In this document: positions 1 to 6,168 of the stretch, piece by piece
Layout: every line of letters starts with the position of its first letter
Position numbering within the stretch: the first letter of the stretch is position 1
Assembly (NCBI GenBank): GCA_030531135.1
Contig: JAUNOJ010000070.1
Location: 1 to 8,224 of the forward strand
Reading direction: 5' to 3'
Source of the DNA: Sutterellaceae bacterium
GTDB lineage: Bacteria > Pseudomonadota > Gammaproteobacteria > Burkholderiales > Burkholderiaceae_F
Length of the DNA stretch: 8,224 nt
Position numbers and translations under genes: made by a program
Notes under the pieces: model-generated
Seen by the model: only the letters and a program-made list of their open reading frames with translations
What the model was told of the DNA's origin: nothing
Databases searched by the model: none

Positions 1-1
1 C

Positions 2-691
2 GCTGCTTGGAAGTACGGCTTAACGCTTGTCATCAACGAGTTTTCGTTGGCACCCTCGCCCGTGTGGGTGGCGCTAAACGACCTCTTTGAAGGCGGCCGA
101 TTGCGTGTGGATGCGCTTGGGAAAACTTTCCCGAAGCACCCCAACACGCGCATTGTCATTACCGACAATTGTCGGGCACTGGCAACGAACCGCGACTATG
201 TCGGGCGACGTCGTCAGGACCTGACCTCGGCCGAGCGTTTTTGGCACGTTGAGGCTCGCTGGCCGTCTGCGCAACAGGAGTTTGATCTTCTGATGCAAAA
301 GACGGCGCGTTTGGCTCGATTCTACGGTTTGCAAATAGAAGACTTTTTCGAAAGTATCGTCTATGCGGCCGTGCGTTTTGCCAACGTCACCCGCCAAGCG
401 GCTGCCAACTCCAACAGAGCCGTGCGGCTGCCTGCGATCTCCACGCGCGTTTTAGTGCGCTTTATGGAGATTACGGTTGCCAAGTTCCATGAAAATCCGC
501 TCAGTCATACGATCCTTGAAGACGCTTTAAAGCTCGCACTTGCCGCGGGCTTGTCGCCTGACAAGGAGTCGATGATCATCGATTGGATGCATGCCGAATT
601 CGCCACAGGCTTTCGGCAACGGTCGAAGAAGTGTGCTGTCAAAATCGAAATTCAAATCGAAAGAGACGATGAGGAAAAAGACGATGTTTAG
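2..691 (+). CDS. AAA+ ATPase of the MoxR/CobS type, C-terminal part (5' end outside window)
   Basis: The frame is open from the first base of the window, so the start and the Walker A motif lie upstream; 229 codons remain. Numbering from the first full codon, a Walker B-like segment (LVINEFSLAP, residues 9-18, acidic Glu13) is followed by a helix-rich stretch, the sensor-1 segment IVITDN (51-56) and TSAERF (75-80), where MoxR/CobS proteins have the region before the arginine finger. The C-terminal half contains ISTRVL, typical of the lid domain (StRsLl) in this family. The tail is highly charged (ERDDEEKDD). Such ATPases remodel partner proteins, often VWA-domain proteins; no VWA partner is visible here. 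A TTG at 47 could be mistaken for a start, but it lies inside the ATPase core and would remove Walker B. The family assignment is good; the exact role in the mobile element is unknown. Confidence 0.8.
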   Translation, partial: AAWKYGLTLVINEFSLAPSPVWVALNDLFEGGRLRVDALGKTFPKHPNTRIVITDNCRALATNRDYVGRRRQDLTSAERFWHVEARWPSAQQEFDLLMQKTARLARFYGLQIEDFFESIVYAAVRFANVTRQAAANSNRAVRLPAISTRVLVRFMEITVAKFHENPLSHTILEDALKLALAAGLSPDKESMIIDWMHAEFATGFRQRSKKCAVKIEIQIERDDEEKDDV

Positions 692-716
692 GTGAAAACC
701 GACATCGTTTTTTTTC
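682..716 (+). terminator. Rho-independent terminator overlapping the ATPase stop codon
   Basis: A perfect 7-bp inverted repeat (ACGATGT at 682-688, ACATCGT at 703-709) with a 14-nt loop is followed by a run of T to 716 and preceded by AAAAAG. The left arm lies in the last codons of the ATPase gene and the loop contains its TAG stop. This suggests that the ATPase transcript ends here and that the next gene needs its own promoter. Confidence 0.75.
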
Positions 717-939
717 ATCCGCACTTTTACCTGCCCCAGTCTACGTGACAAGATGCGCTGCTTTTTAAACCGGCGCACCCCCAAAGCCGACGCCCCTTTC
801 GCGGCACTCGACTCCGTTTTGCTTTCATGCACTTTTGTCTGTTCGTACGAGCCACAATTGTGTCCGCAAATTCGGATTCGGTGCCCGGGCGTCGGGTTTG
901 GGACCTTTGCATCTTTTCTTTCACGTCCGACACCCTTTC

Positions 940-2694
940 ATGCTCTCCCGCCTGTTTGCCTCTCGAAATCACATAACTGACGAAGCCGATTGCTTCCATG
1001 AAGTCTCTTTGACTTTTGAACCCATGCGACTTGTCATTGACGGCAGAACGTGGCAAGAGCAATTGCAAATGGCAGGCATCCGCGATGCGGTGTGCATCCT
1101 GATCGAGACCAAACTCCGGATTCTGTTTGCGCGTTTTTGCCCTGATGTGCAAAAAGTGCTGACGCACGACGATCAGCGTCTCGTCAAGGCGACGGCACGC
1201 ACATTTTTAACGCTCGTCGAATCGAGCAAACTCAAGGCTTTGGGCGCGATTTCGGTGGACGACATCATTGCTTTGATCGCCTCAATCGCAATCGCGACCA
1301 TCCGAAAAGATTTTGGCGGCAAATATTGCGTCGCAAATTTCCGTCGTCTTCGTTCGGTTCATCAGACGCATGCCAATGTCCTCTCGGTACTGAAATCCGG
1401 TCTCACGCACGAGAGTTTTGCATTGTTTTGTGCCGTCGTCGACCTCTTGAGATTTCGTGCGGACATATCCCGCCTCGGGACACGCTTTGATGTGTCGGCC
1501 TTGGCCGATTTTGTCGAAGCTCTCGGCGCATTGACGATGACAGACGCTTCCGACTTGACGGCCCTGCGGGTACAGACACTCTTTTTAAAGACGGACGTCG
1601 AGCATTTTTCCGAACTGGTGCTATTGGAGCTGAGTCCCGTGACGGGACAGCTGACGGCAGGACTCGTTCGTTTGTCGCTTTTATTCACGCGTTTGAAAAG
1701 CACCCTGCCGGAAGTCGACGAATCGATGCTCACGCATGCATTATGTCGCACGCAGATGTGTGAGCGCGCGCTTTGGGTGACCGATCCCGTCGCTGGCGAA
1801 AACACGACGCGAACGCTGCCCAACACCAGGGTTTTGGCCTTGAGCGAGGCTTATTTGCAGGCACTCATTCGCACCAAAGAAGTTTGCACCGACTTTCGAG
1901 TGACGGGCTTTGAATCGCTTTTTGTGACAACCACGAATGACGCCCGCGATGTTGCTAGCTTCAATGGCGGCACGACCGTACTTTCTTTTTTGTCGACGAC
2001 CTTAACGCTGTCTCTCGTCCCCTCACCCTTTGCCATGCGATTGCGCGAAGCCCTGCGTCAAATCGAACGGCAGCTCCATGAAACGCCGGCGTTGTCTGCG
2101 CTTTATCTGCCCGGCAACGGGTCAAGCACTTTGCAGGCGCCCTCGGCCGTGTTTGTTCCGGTCGATTTATTCCCCTTGACCGAAGGTGCTTTTCGACAAG
2201 TCGACGCTTTGATCAAACCCTGCGACTATGTCGCGCATACCCGTTTGGACGGTGTGGCATTCGGTCAAACGATTGATGCGCAAAAGTTGGCTCTGACGGT
2301 CTCCGAGCGCAAAGCCTTGGCGGCACAACCCGTTGTCGACGACACTCTCACGTGGCCGGTTCTATATAAAGAGAAGTTTGTGCGCGGCTTCGTTTTTGTT
2401 TTGGACGACGCCGTACTTACGAAAGACGCCGTTGCCCGGTGGATGATCGAGCGTTTGGCCGAGTGTCGTCAAAAGGCTTTGGCCGTTGCAACCGAAATAG
2501 AGTCTCGCAGTCAATCCTTTTTAAATCAGACGGCTGTGAACAAACTCCTTCAAAACTACGACGCGGACTTTATGGATTTGGCTGCCAACGTTTCTTTGGC
2601 CGATGTGATCAAGCGTCACCCGTCGGTTCATCTTAAATTGGCCATGATGGCTTACACCCGTGAAAAACGCGCGGCCGCGTCTTTGAGGATCTGA
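940..2694 (+). CDS. Large protein of unknown function upstream of traD
   Basis: I do not recognise this protein. It is predicted to be soluble and largely helical, with no signal peptide, membrane segment, Walker motif, HUH motif or HD-type histidine cluster that I can see. The ATG at 940 gives 584 residues starting MLSRLF. Alternatives in the same frame are TTG at 835 (619 residues) and ATG at 1024 (556 residues, starting MRLVIDG). None has a convincing ribosome binding site, so the start is uncertain. The 692-939 interval upstream shows no other gene. The stop codon lies 7 nt before the traD ATG, implying co-transcription and probable translational coupling. By position it belongs to the conjugative DNA-processing module, where a relaxase or relaxosome partner might be expected. 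The N-terminal part is rich in Leu/Ala helices; the last 150 residues contain a more mixed segment (CDYVAHTRLDGVAFG). The function is inferred only from context. Confidence 0.7.
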   Translation: MLSRLFASRNHITDEADCFHEVSLTFEPMRLVIDGRTWQEQLQMAGIRDAVCILIETKLRILFARFCPDVQKVLTHDDQRLVKATARTFLTLVESSKLKALGAISVDDIIALIASIAIATIRKDFGGKYCVANFRRLRSVHQTHANVLSVLKSGLTHESFALFCAVVDLLRFRADISRLGTRFDVSALADFVEALGALTMTDASDLTALRVQTLFLKTDVEHFSELVLLELSPVTGQLTAGLVRLSLLFTRLKSTLPEVDESMLTHALCRTQMCERALWVTDPVAGENTTRTLPNTRVLALSEAYLQALIRTKEVCTDFRVTGFESLFVTTTNDARDVASFNGGTTVLSFLSTTLTLSLVPSPFAMRLREALRQIERQLHETPALSALYLPGNGSSTLQAPSAVFVPVDLFPLTEGAFRQVDALIKPCDYVAHTRLDGVAFGQTIDAQKLALTVSERKALAAQPVVDDTLTWPVLYKEKFVRGFVFVLDDAVLTKDAVARWMIERLAECRQKALAVATEIESRSQSFLNQTAVNKLLQNYDADFMDLAANVSLADVIKRHPSVHLKLAMMAYTREKRAAASLRI

Positions 2695-2701
2695 TGAACG
2701 T

Positions 2702-4588
2702 ATGACGAGCGAACTCGATACCCGACGACAACTCGATACGGCTGCGGCCGAGTCGATGGCAACGCTGACGTGGCGTGCCGCTTACGAACTGCCTGCGGCC
2801 TGGATGTGGCTGATCGCGGGCCTTTATTGCTTGGGGGCGGCCATGGCGTATTTAAGCCTCTTTTACGGCCTTCTGGGACTTGTGAGCCTTGCGATGAGCG
2901 TGATGCGTTTTCGTTCGGCACGATTTGTTCTGCGTGCCAGAGCGGCGTTAAAAGGGTCACCTTTGCAACTCATCAACCACAAAACCTTACAGGCGCACTT
3001 AAAAGAAGTCGATCGAGCCAATGAAAAGCGCGCGGGTAAAAAGATCGACGGCGTGTGGTTCGGATTCGGCTTTGATTGGACGCCGGAGCACGCGCAAAAG
3101 CTCTATGAATTGAGCAAAATCGCCTCCGACACCCTTGTGCCCTCAAAATGGATCATGCATGCGGCGTTTTTAAAGGATCCCGTCGGCAAAGACATAGAGG
3201 CCATCGGTTGGGCGGCTTTGGACGGTCTTGAAACAAACAAAGTCGATGTGACCGTGACGGAAAAGACTTTGGAAGGCGGCACGCTGATTGTGGGAACAAC
3301 GCAAGCGGGCAAAGGCGTGTTGCTCACTAGCCTCGTCACACAGGCCGTCTGGCGCGGCGACACCGTCATCATCATCGATCCCAAAAACAGCTCGAGACTT
3401 AAAAACGCCGTCTTTGAAGCTTGTAAAACCGTCGGGCGATCCAAGCCCTATGTGTTTGATCCGTCGGAAAAGTCCGACGTGCGTTTAAACCCTTTGGCCA
3501 ACTTTTCGCGCACCGCGGAACTTGCGAGCCGCATTACCGCCACCATGAACGACAACGGCCCCTTTACAGCCTTTGCGTGGTCTGCCGTGCACGTTGTTTG
3601 CGAACTCATCCACTACTGTGGCAGGCAACCCACCATTGCGGCAGTCGAAAGCACTTTGGCGCACGGACTTCAAGATCTGTTGTTGGAAGCCATGAAGATT
3701 GATAAAGGCGAAACGGCCGTGGAAATGATGCAACAGGATATCGAAACGCGAGGCCTCAAAGGCAGAGATGCGATGTTGGCGCTTTGCAAGGCTTGGCATG
3801 AAGGTGGCGGCGACGAAGAAGTCATTGCCATGGGCATAGCCGTGTTTTCGCACGACCCGGTGCACTACTCCAAGATCACGGCAAGTTTGATGCCCACGCT
3901 CGCGATGCTCACAAGCGGCGCTCTGCGAGATTCTCTGTCGCCCGATACCGAGGGCTATGACAGACGCCCGGCGCTTTCTTTGGGACAAGTGTTGGATCAA
4001 AACCAAGTGCTTTATGTGTGTTTGAATTCGCTACCCGATCCGGTGGTGGCCTCTGCCATCGGCTCCATTATGCTTGCGGACTTGGCAGGTTGCGCGGGTG
4101 CACGCTACAACAATCCGGACGCCAATCGCCATCGCGTGAGTCTTTTTGTGGACGAATGCAGTAACGTCATGAATCGATCTCTCATTGAACTTCTAAACAA
4201 AGGGGCTGAGTCCGGTATCCGTACGACTTGCGCCATGCAAACGGTGAGCGACTTGGCCGCGCGTTTGGGGAATGTGAACGAAGCGCGTATGGCTTTGGGT
4301 AACTTCAATACGTTGGTCAGCCTTCGAACCAAGGATCGTGTCACCCAGGAGTTTGTGGCCGAGACCTTCGGGCGCACTTACATTGCCAATACGTCGGCCA
4401 CCATTTCATCGAACTCCGACCCCGACAATCCCGGTCGCTTTACCGCGAGTTACGCAAGACAATTGGCGGGGTCGCGCGAAGAAATCATTCCGCAGGACGT
4501 TTTGGGAAAGCTCCCCAATTGCGAATACTTTGCGTCTTTGGCGGGCGGCCGAATCGTTAAGGGCCGTATTCCGATTTTGGCGAGTTAA
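2702..4588 (+). CDS. traD: Type IV conjugative coupling protein TraD (SXT/TOL subfamily)
   Basis: This inner-membrane ATPase links the relaxase-DNA intermediate to the mating-pair channel and drives DNA export. Two N-terminal membrane helices (about residues 31-51 and 52-68) precede a cytoplasmic segment containing FGFGFDWTPEHAQ (120-132), matching the 'GF.W...H' signature of SXT-type TraD. Walker A is GTTQAGKG (198-205), followed by TVIIIDPKN (221-229, Asp226). A second acidic motif, SLFVDECSNV, has Asp484/Glu485 as the likely catalytic pair. Other subfamily signatures are DSLSPD, the 'LY.CLNSLPDPVVASAIGS' stretch, ELLNKGAESG, the MQTVSDLAARLG segment and a TQEFVAETF segment. The length of 628 residues fits the family (about 630). 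Walker A ends GKG as in VirD4/TraG coupling proteins, not the GKT I would expect in SXT TraD. It is co-directional with both neighbours: 7 nt after the unknown gene and 12 nt before the small membrane protein gene. The reading frame is intact. Confidence 0.93.
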   Translation: MTSELDTRRQLDTAAAESMATLTWRAAYELPAAWMWLIAGLYCLGAAMAYLSLFYGLLGLVSLAMSVMRFRSARFVLRARAALKGSPLQLINHKTLQAHLKEVDRANEKRAGKKIDGVWFGFGFDWTPEHAQKLYELSKIASDTLVPSKWIMHAAFLKDPVGKDIEAIGWAALDGLETNKVDVTVTEKTLEGGTLIVGTTQAGKGVLLTSLVTQAVWRGDTVIIIDPKNSSRLKNAVFEACKTVGRSKPYVFDPSEKSDVRLNPLANFSRTAELASRITATMNDNGPFTAFAWSAVHVVCELIHYCGRQPTIAAVESTLAHGLQDLLLEAMKIDKGETAVEMMQQDIETRGLKGRDAMLALCKAWHEGGGDEEVIAMGIAVFSHDPVHYSKITASLMPTLAMLTSGALRDSLSPDTEGYDRRPALSLGQVLDQNQVLYVCLNSLPDPVVASAIGSIMLADLAGCAGARYNNPDANRHRVSLFVDECSNVMNRSLIELLNKGAESGIRTTCAMQTVSDLAARLGNVNEARMALGNFNTLVSLRTKDRVTQEFVAETFGRTYIANTSATISSNSDPDNPGRFTASYARQLAGSREEIIPQDVLGKLPNCEYFASLAGGRIVKGRIPILAS

Positions 4589-4600
4589 GGATTTTGTGAA

Positions 4601-5224
4601 ATGCATGGACAAATCGGTTTTTGGAAAATTTCGGTTTTGGTGCTCGCAGCATGGGTGACGATGGTTGCCGTTTTTGAACCCGGCGAAATCAAAGCGCAGA
4701 TTAACGACGAGCTGGCGATGTGTTCGAACGTTTGTTCCTCTCGCGTCGAACGGGTTCGGGAATCGGTGGCGGAATGCTTTGCTACGTTTGAAAAGAAGCT
4801 TGTGCGTGCGATTTATGCCATTCCGACCGAGGGGCTTGGAGACGCTGCCTATGAGGGACTGTTTCTCGCCGTGATCGATCCCAACGGGATTCATTGCGTA
4901 TTGGAGACGGTTAGCGCTTTATTTGAACTCTTTGCGGTGCGAGTTGCGGCTCTCGTGTCCTTTTTGAAGGTATTGGTCGTGCTCATTGTTGCGGGTGTTG
5001 TGGATGCCGTAAGTCTTCGCAAGATTGCGAGCGTTTCTTTTCGATCGGCTAAGCCCGTCGTTTCCGATTGGGCTTTGACGGGTGCGAAGCTTCTTCCCCG
5101 ACTCGGGGTTTTGGTGTTGTTTGTGCCCTTTGGAAATATGCAGTTGGCGGCTGTGACGGTTTGGGTGGCAGCTATGGTTTCGCTGACGGTTTGGTTACGG
5201 CATTTTCATCGGTTTGAGCGGTAA
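4601..5224 (+). CDS. Small integral membrane protein, DUF4400-like ICE protein downstream of traD
   Basis: The protein has 207 residues, with a membrane helix at about 8-25, a soluble, partly charged loop with three cysteines (26-112), then helices at about 113-137, 162-178 and 182-199 and a basic C-terminus (RHFHRFER). One N-terminal helix, a large loop and a C-terminal helical cluster fit the DUF4400/PFL_4697-type membrane proteins encoded directly after traD in SXT/PFGI-like ICEs. The assignment rests on architecture and position more than on sequence motifs. The start is well supported: AGGA at 4588-4591, overlapping the traD stop, lies 9 nt before the ATG, so translation is probably coupled to traD. 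The likely role is an inner-membrane partner of the coupling protein or secretion apparatus. No terminator with a T-run follows; GGGG/CCCC arms at about 5226-5244 form only a weak 4-bp stem. Confidence 0.75.
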   Translation: MHGQIGFWKISVLVLAAWVTMVAVFEPGEIKAQINDELAMCSNVCSSRVERVRESVAECFATFEKKLVRAIYAIPTEGLGDAAYEGLFLAVIDPNGIHCVLETVSALFELFAVRVAALVSFLKVLVVLIVAGVVDAVSLRKIASVSFRSAKPVVSDWALTGAKLLPRLGVLVLFVPFGNMQLAAVTVWVAAMVSLTVWLRHFHRFER

Positions 5225-5308
5225 CGGGGTCGAAATTGCGCCCCTGCGGCAGAAGCCAAAGGGACGTATGAGTTGAGCTGAAAACTCAATCAAAGTGGAA
5301 CCAATAAC

Positions 5309-5422
5309 CTAAACTGGCTCGTGCAAGCTCTTGAGCATTGCATCACGCAATATGGCATTGATTCGAGTTTGATAACCTTTACCTTGCGACTTCAACCACG
5401 AAATGATATCTGAATCAATGCG
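5309..5422 (-). pseudogene. BrnA-type antitoxin, C-terminal remnant
   Basis: Read on the minus strand, 37 codons encode RIDSDIISWLKSQGKGYQ, then TRINAILRDAMLKSLHEPV, ending in TAG. 'D.D...W...QGKGYQTRINAILR.AM' is the hallmark C-terminal ribbon-helix-helix of BrnA antitoxins, which neutralise the ribonuclease toxin BrnT and repress their own operon. The N-terminal half is missing: a stop codon (TGA) lies in frame immediately before the first Arg, and no start codon or BrnT gene is present in the adjacent DNA. The homology ends within about 3 nt of the ATG of the plus-strand fragment at 5425, marking a sharp recombination junction. I am confident of the family and that the gene is broken; it is probably not expressed as an antitoxin. 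Confidence 0.75.
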
Positions 5423-5424
5423 TC

Positions 5425-5748
5425 ATGAACACAGAATTGCAAAAGCTCGGCGTGCCCTTGGTGCAGTTTACGGACAATGTCGATTCCGTGACCACGACGA
5501 TTTTTTTGCTTAAACCCACGATGCACGACATGGTTAGAAAAGATTTGTCGGACGTGAACCGCGATTTGATCGAATTTTGCTCGATTCCCAGAACCCGACA
5601 GGAGATTACCGACTTTTTCGGGGTGGGCACGACTTCTTACGTCGTTGCTCGCTTTGTCGCTCCCTTGGTGGAAGCCGGTGTTTTGTCGATGACTGTGCCA
5701 GAAAGCCCCAAGAGCAAGTTCCAGAAGTATTTTGCGACGAAGCCCTAG
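5425..5748 (+). pseudogene. C-terminal fragment of an AlbA_2/ATP-binding type transcriptional regulator
   Basis: This open frame of 107 codons begins at an ATG that looks accidental. The first residues (TELQKLGVPLVQFTDN) match the linker of the long AlbA_2-domain, GHKL-like regulators, in which a phrase of the type 'i..EL.k.G.P.P.F' precedes the C-terminal winged helix. The rest is that winged helix: DLIEFCSIPRTRQEITDFFG, then PLVEAGVLSMTVPESPKS and QKYF. The complete proteins are usually about 400-500 residues, so roughly the N-terminal three quarters (the AlbA_2 DNA-binding and ATPase-like domains) are gone. A TGA at 5404-5406 in frame upstream prevents extension, and there is no good ribosome binding site. 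It is probably a decayed remnant, although a small winged-helix protein could still be made. The family call is based on the recognisable C-terminal pattern. Confidence 0.65.
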
Positions 5749-5894
5749 GCCAAGACCATCCGGATCAAGCTGGAGCTGCTTGAAACAACTTATTCAACGA
5801 TAGAACAAAAACTTCCAAAAGTACATTTGCAGTTACTTTGGGATCCTTTTTGATGCCCTATTTTTAAATTAAAAGATTTTTTGTGAGCTTTTAG
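5749..5894. other. AT-rich spacer without a gene
   Basis: This stretch has no convincing coding frame. It becomes very AT-rich from about 5790 and contains stops in all frames. The composition differs strongly from the GC-rich block that begins at about 5904, which suggests another junction here. Confidence 0.5.
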
Positions 5895-6056
5895 AAATAT
5901 AAAGGAGGTATTGACCGACGAAACACAGACGTCCCACGGGATGGAGGCCGTGAGGGACCACGGAATTCGTCTTTGCCGGAGTTGGCGGATTGCGGGCCGA
6001 TGCATGGGGCTCGGCTTGAAGAAATCAAACCGGAAAAAATTACGCCCCGAGGGTAG
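5895..6056 (+). pseudogene. tnpB: Possible TnpB (IS200/IS605 OrfB) C-terminal tail remnant
   Basis: A plus-strand frame of 53 codons bounded by TAG at 5892-5894 and TAG at 6054-6056 reads ...RRNTDVPRDGGREGP, then ELADCGPMHGARLEEIKP and EKITPRG. The composition and phrasing (T.VP.DGG, PEL.DCGPM, EE.KP) resemble the low-complexity C-terminal tails of TnpB proteins, whose last codons overlap the omega RNA and right end of IS200/IS605 elements. The catalytic RuvC and zinc-finger parts are absent, so this can only be a remnant. A different frame from a TTG at 5911 to 6120 would encode 69 residues behind an AAAGGAGGT, but the spacing is only 1 nt and the protein resembles nothing I know. The call rests on pattern memory and on the hairpin that follows, so confidence is modest. 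Confidence 0.4.
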
Positions 6057-6078
6057 CTGCCAACGGGGCGTAGGAGGA
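5904..6078 (+). ncRNA. Candidate structured RNA (omega RNA/IS right-end-like)
   Basis: A series of potential stems is packed into about 170 nt: GTCCC-ACGG (5931-5939) with CCGT-GGGAC (5948-5958, 2-nt bulge); an alternative CCGTG/CACGG (5948-5952 with 5959-5963); TTTGCCGG (5972-5979) with CCGGAAAA (6030-6037, one mismatch); CGGGCCGA (5993-6000) with TCGGCTTG (6011-6018); and a 9-bp terminal stem at 6041-6072. The layout (coding tail overlapping a structured RNA that ends in a strong hairpin next to an element end) is what an IS200/IS605 omega RNA shows. No T-run follows, so the last hairpin is not an intrinsic terminator. The stems are seen directly; the identity is inferred. Confidence 0.35.
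6041..6072. repeat. Perfect 9-bp hairpin, possible IS200/IS605 right-end palindrome
   Basis: TACGCCCCG (6041-6049) and CGGGGCGTA (6064-6072) are perfect inverted repeats around a 14-nt loop. Neither side has a T-tract. Subterminal hairpins of this kind are bound by TnpA at IS200/IS605 ends. A smaller hairpin, GTAGC/GCTAC with loop ATG, lies at 6117-6129. Confidence 0.6.
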
Positions 6079-6149
6079 ATGTGGTGCTTCATTTACACAA
6101 CCACATATCCGCCATTGTAGCATGGCTACGCAAGCATTTAGTCGTGGAA

Positions 6150-6168
6150 CAGGGCGATTGCATGAATT
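6150..6168 (+). repeat. Left terminal inverted repeat of the IS
   Basis: CAGGGCGATTGCATGAATT is the exact reverse complement of the sequence at 7812-7830. Similarity between the two ends stops after these 19 bp. This end is distal to the transposase start. Confidence 0.92.

Noticed and set aside
727..1167. Minus-strand open frame of 146 codons over the start of the unknown gene
   Set aside because: The product is arginine/lysine-rich with no family pattern and overlaps clear plus-strand coding sequence; it looks like a shadow.
3485..4006. Minus-strand open frame of 173 codons within traD
   Set aside because: It is antisense to confidently identified TraD coding sequence and has no protein-like motifs.
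5269..5288. TGAGTT/AACTCA hairpin as a terminator for the membrane protein operon
   Set aside because: The 6-bp stem has no T-run on either strand and lies 45 bp past the stop codon; it could be chance.
5911..6120. 69-residue plus-strand frame behind AAAGGAGGT
   Set aside because: Only 1 nt separates the purine-rich site from a TTG start, the product has no recognisable pattern, and the frame runs through the hairpin-rich block that fits an RNA/IS-end reading better.
6079..6120. 13-residue frame (MWCFIYTTTYPPL) preceded by AGGAGG
   Set aside because: The AGGAGG is 1 nt from the ATG, too close for normal initiation, and the AGGAGG directly follows the right-end-like hairpin.
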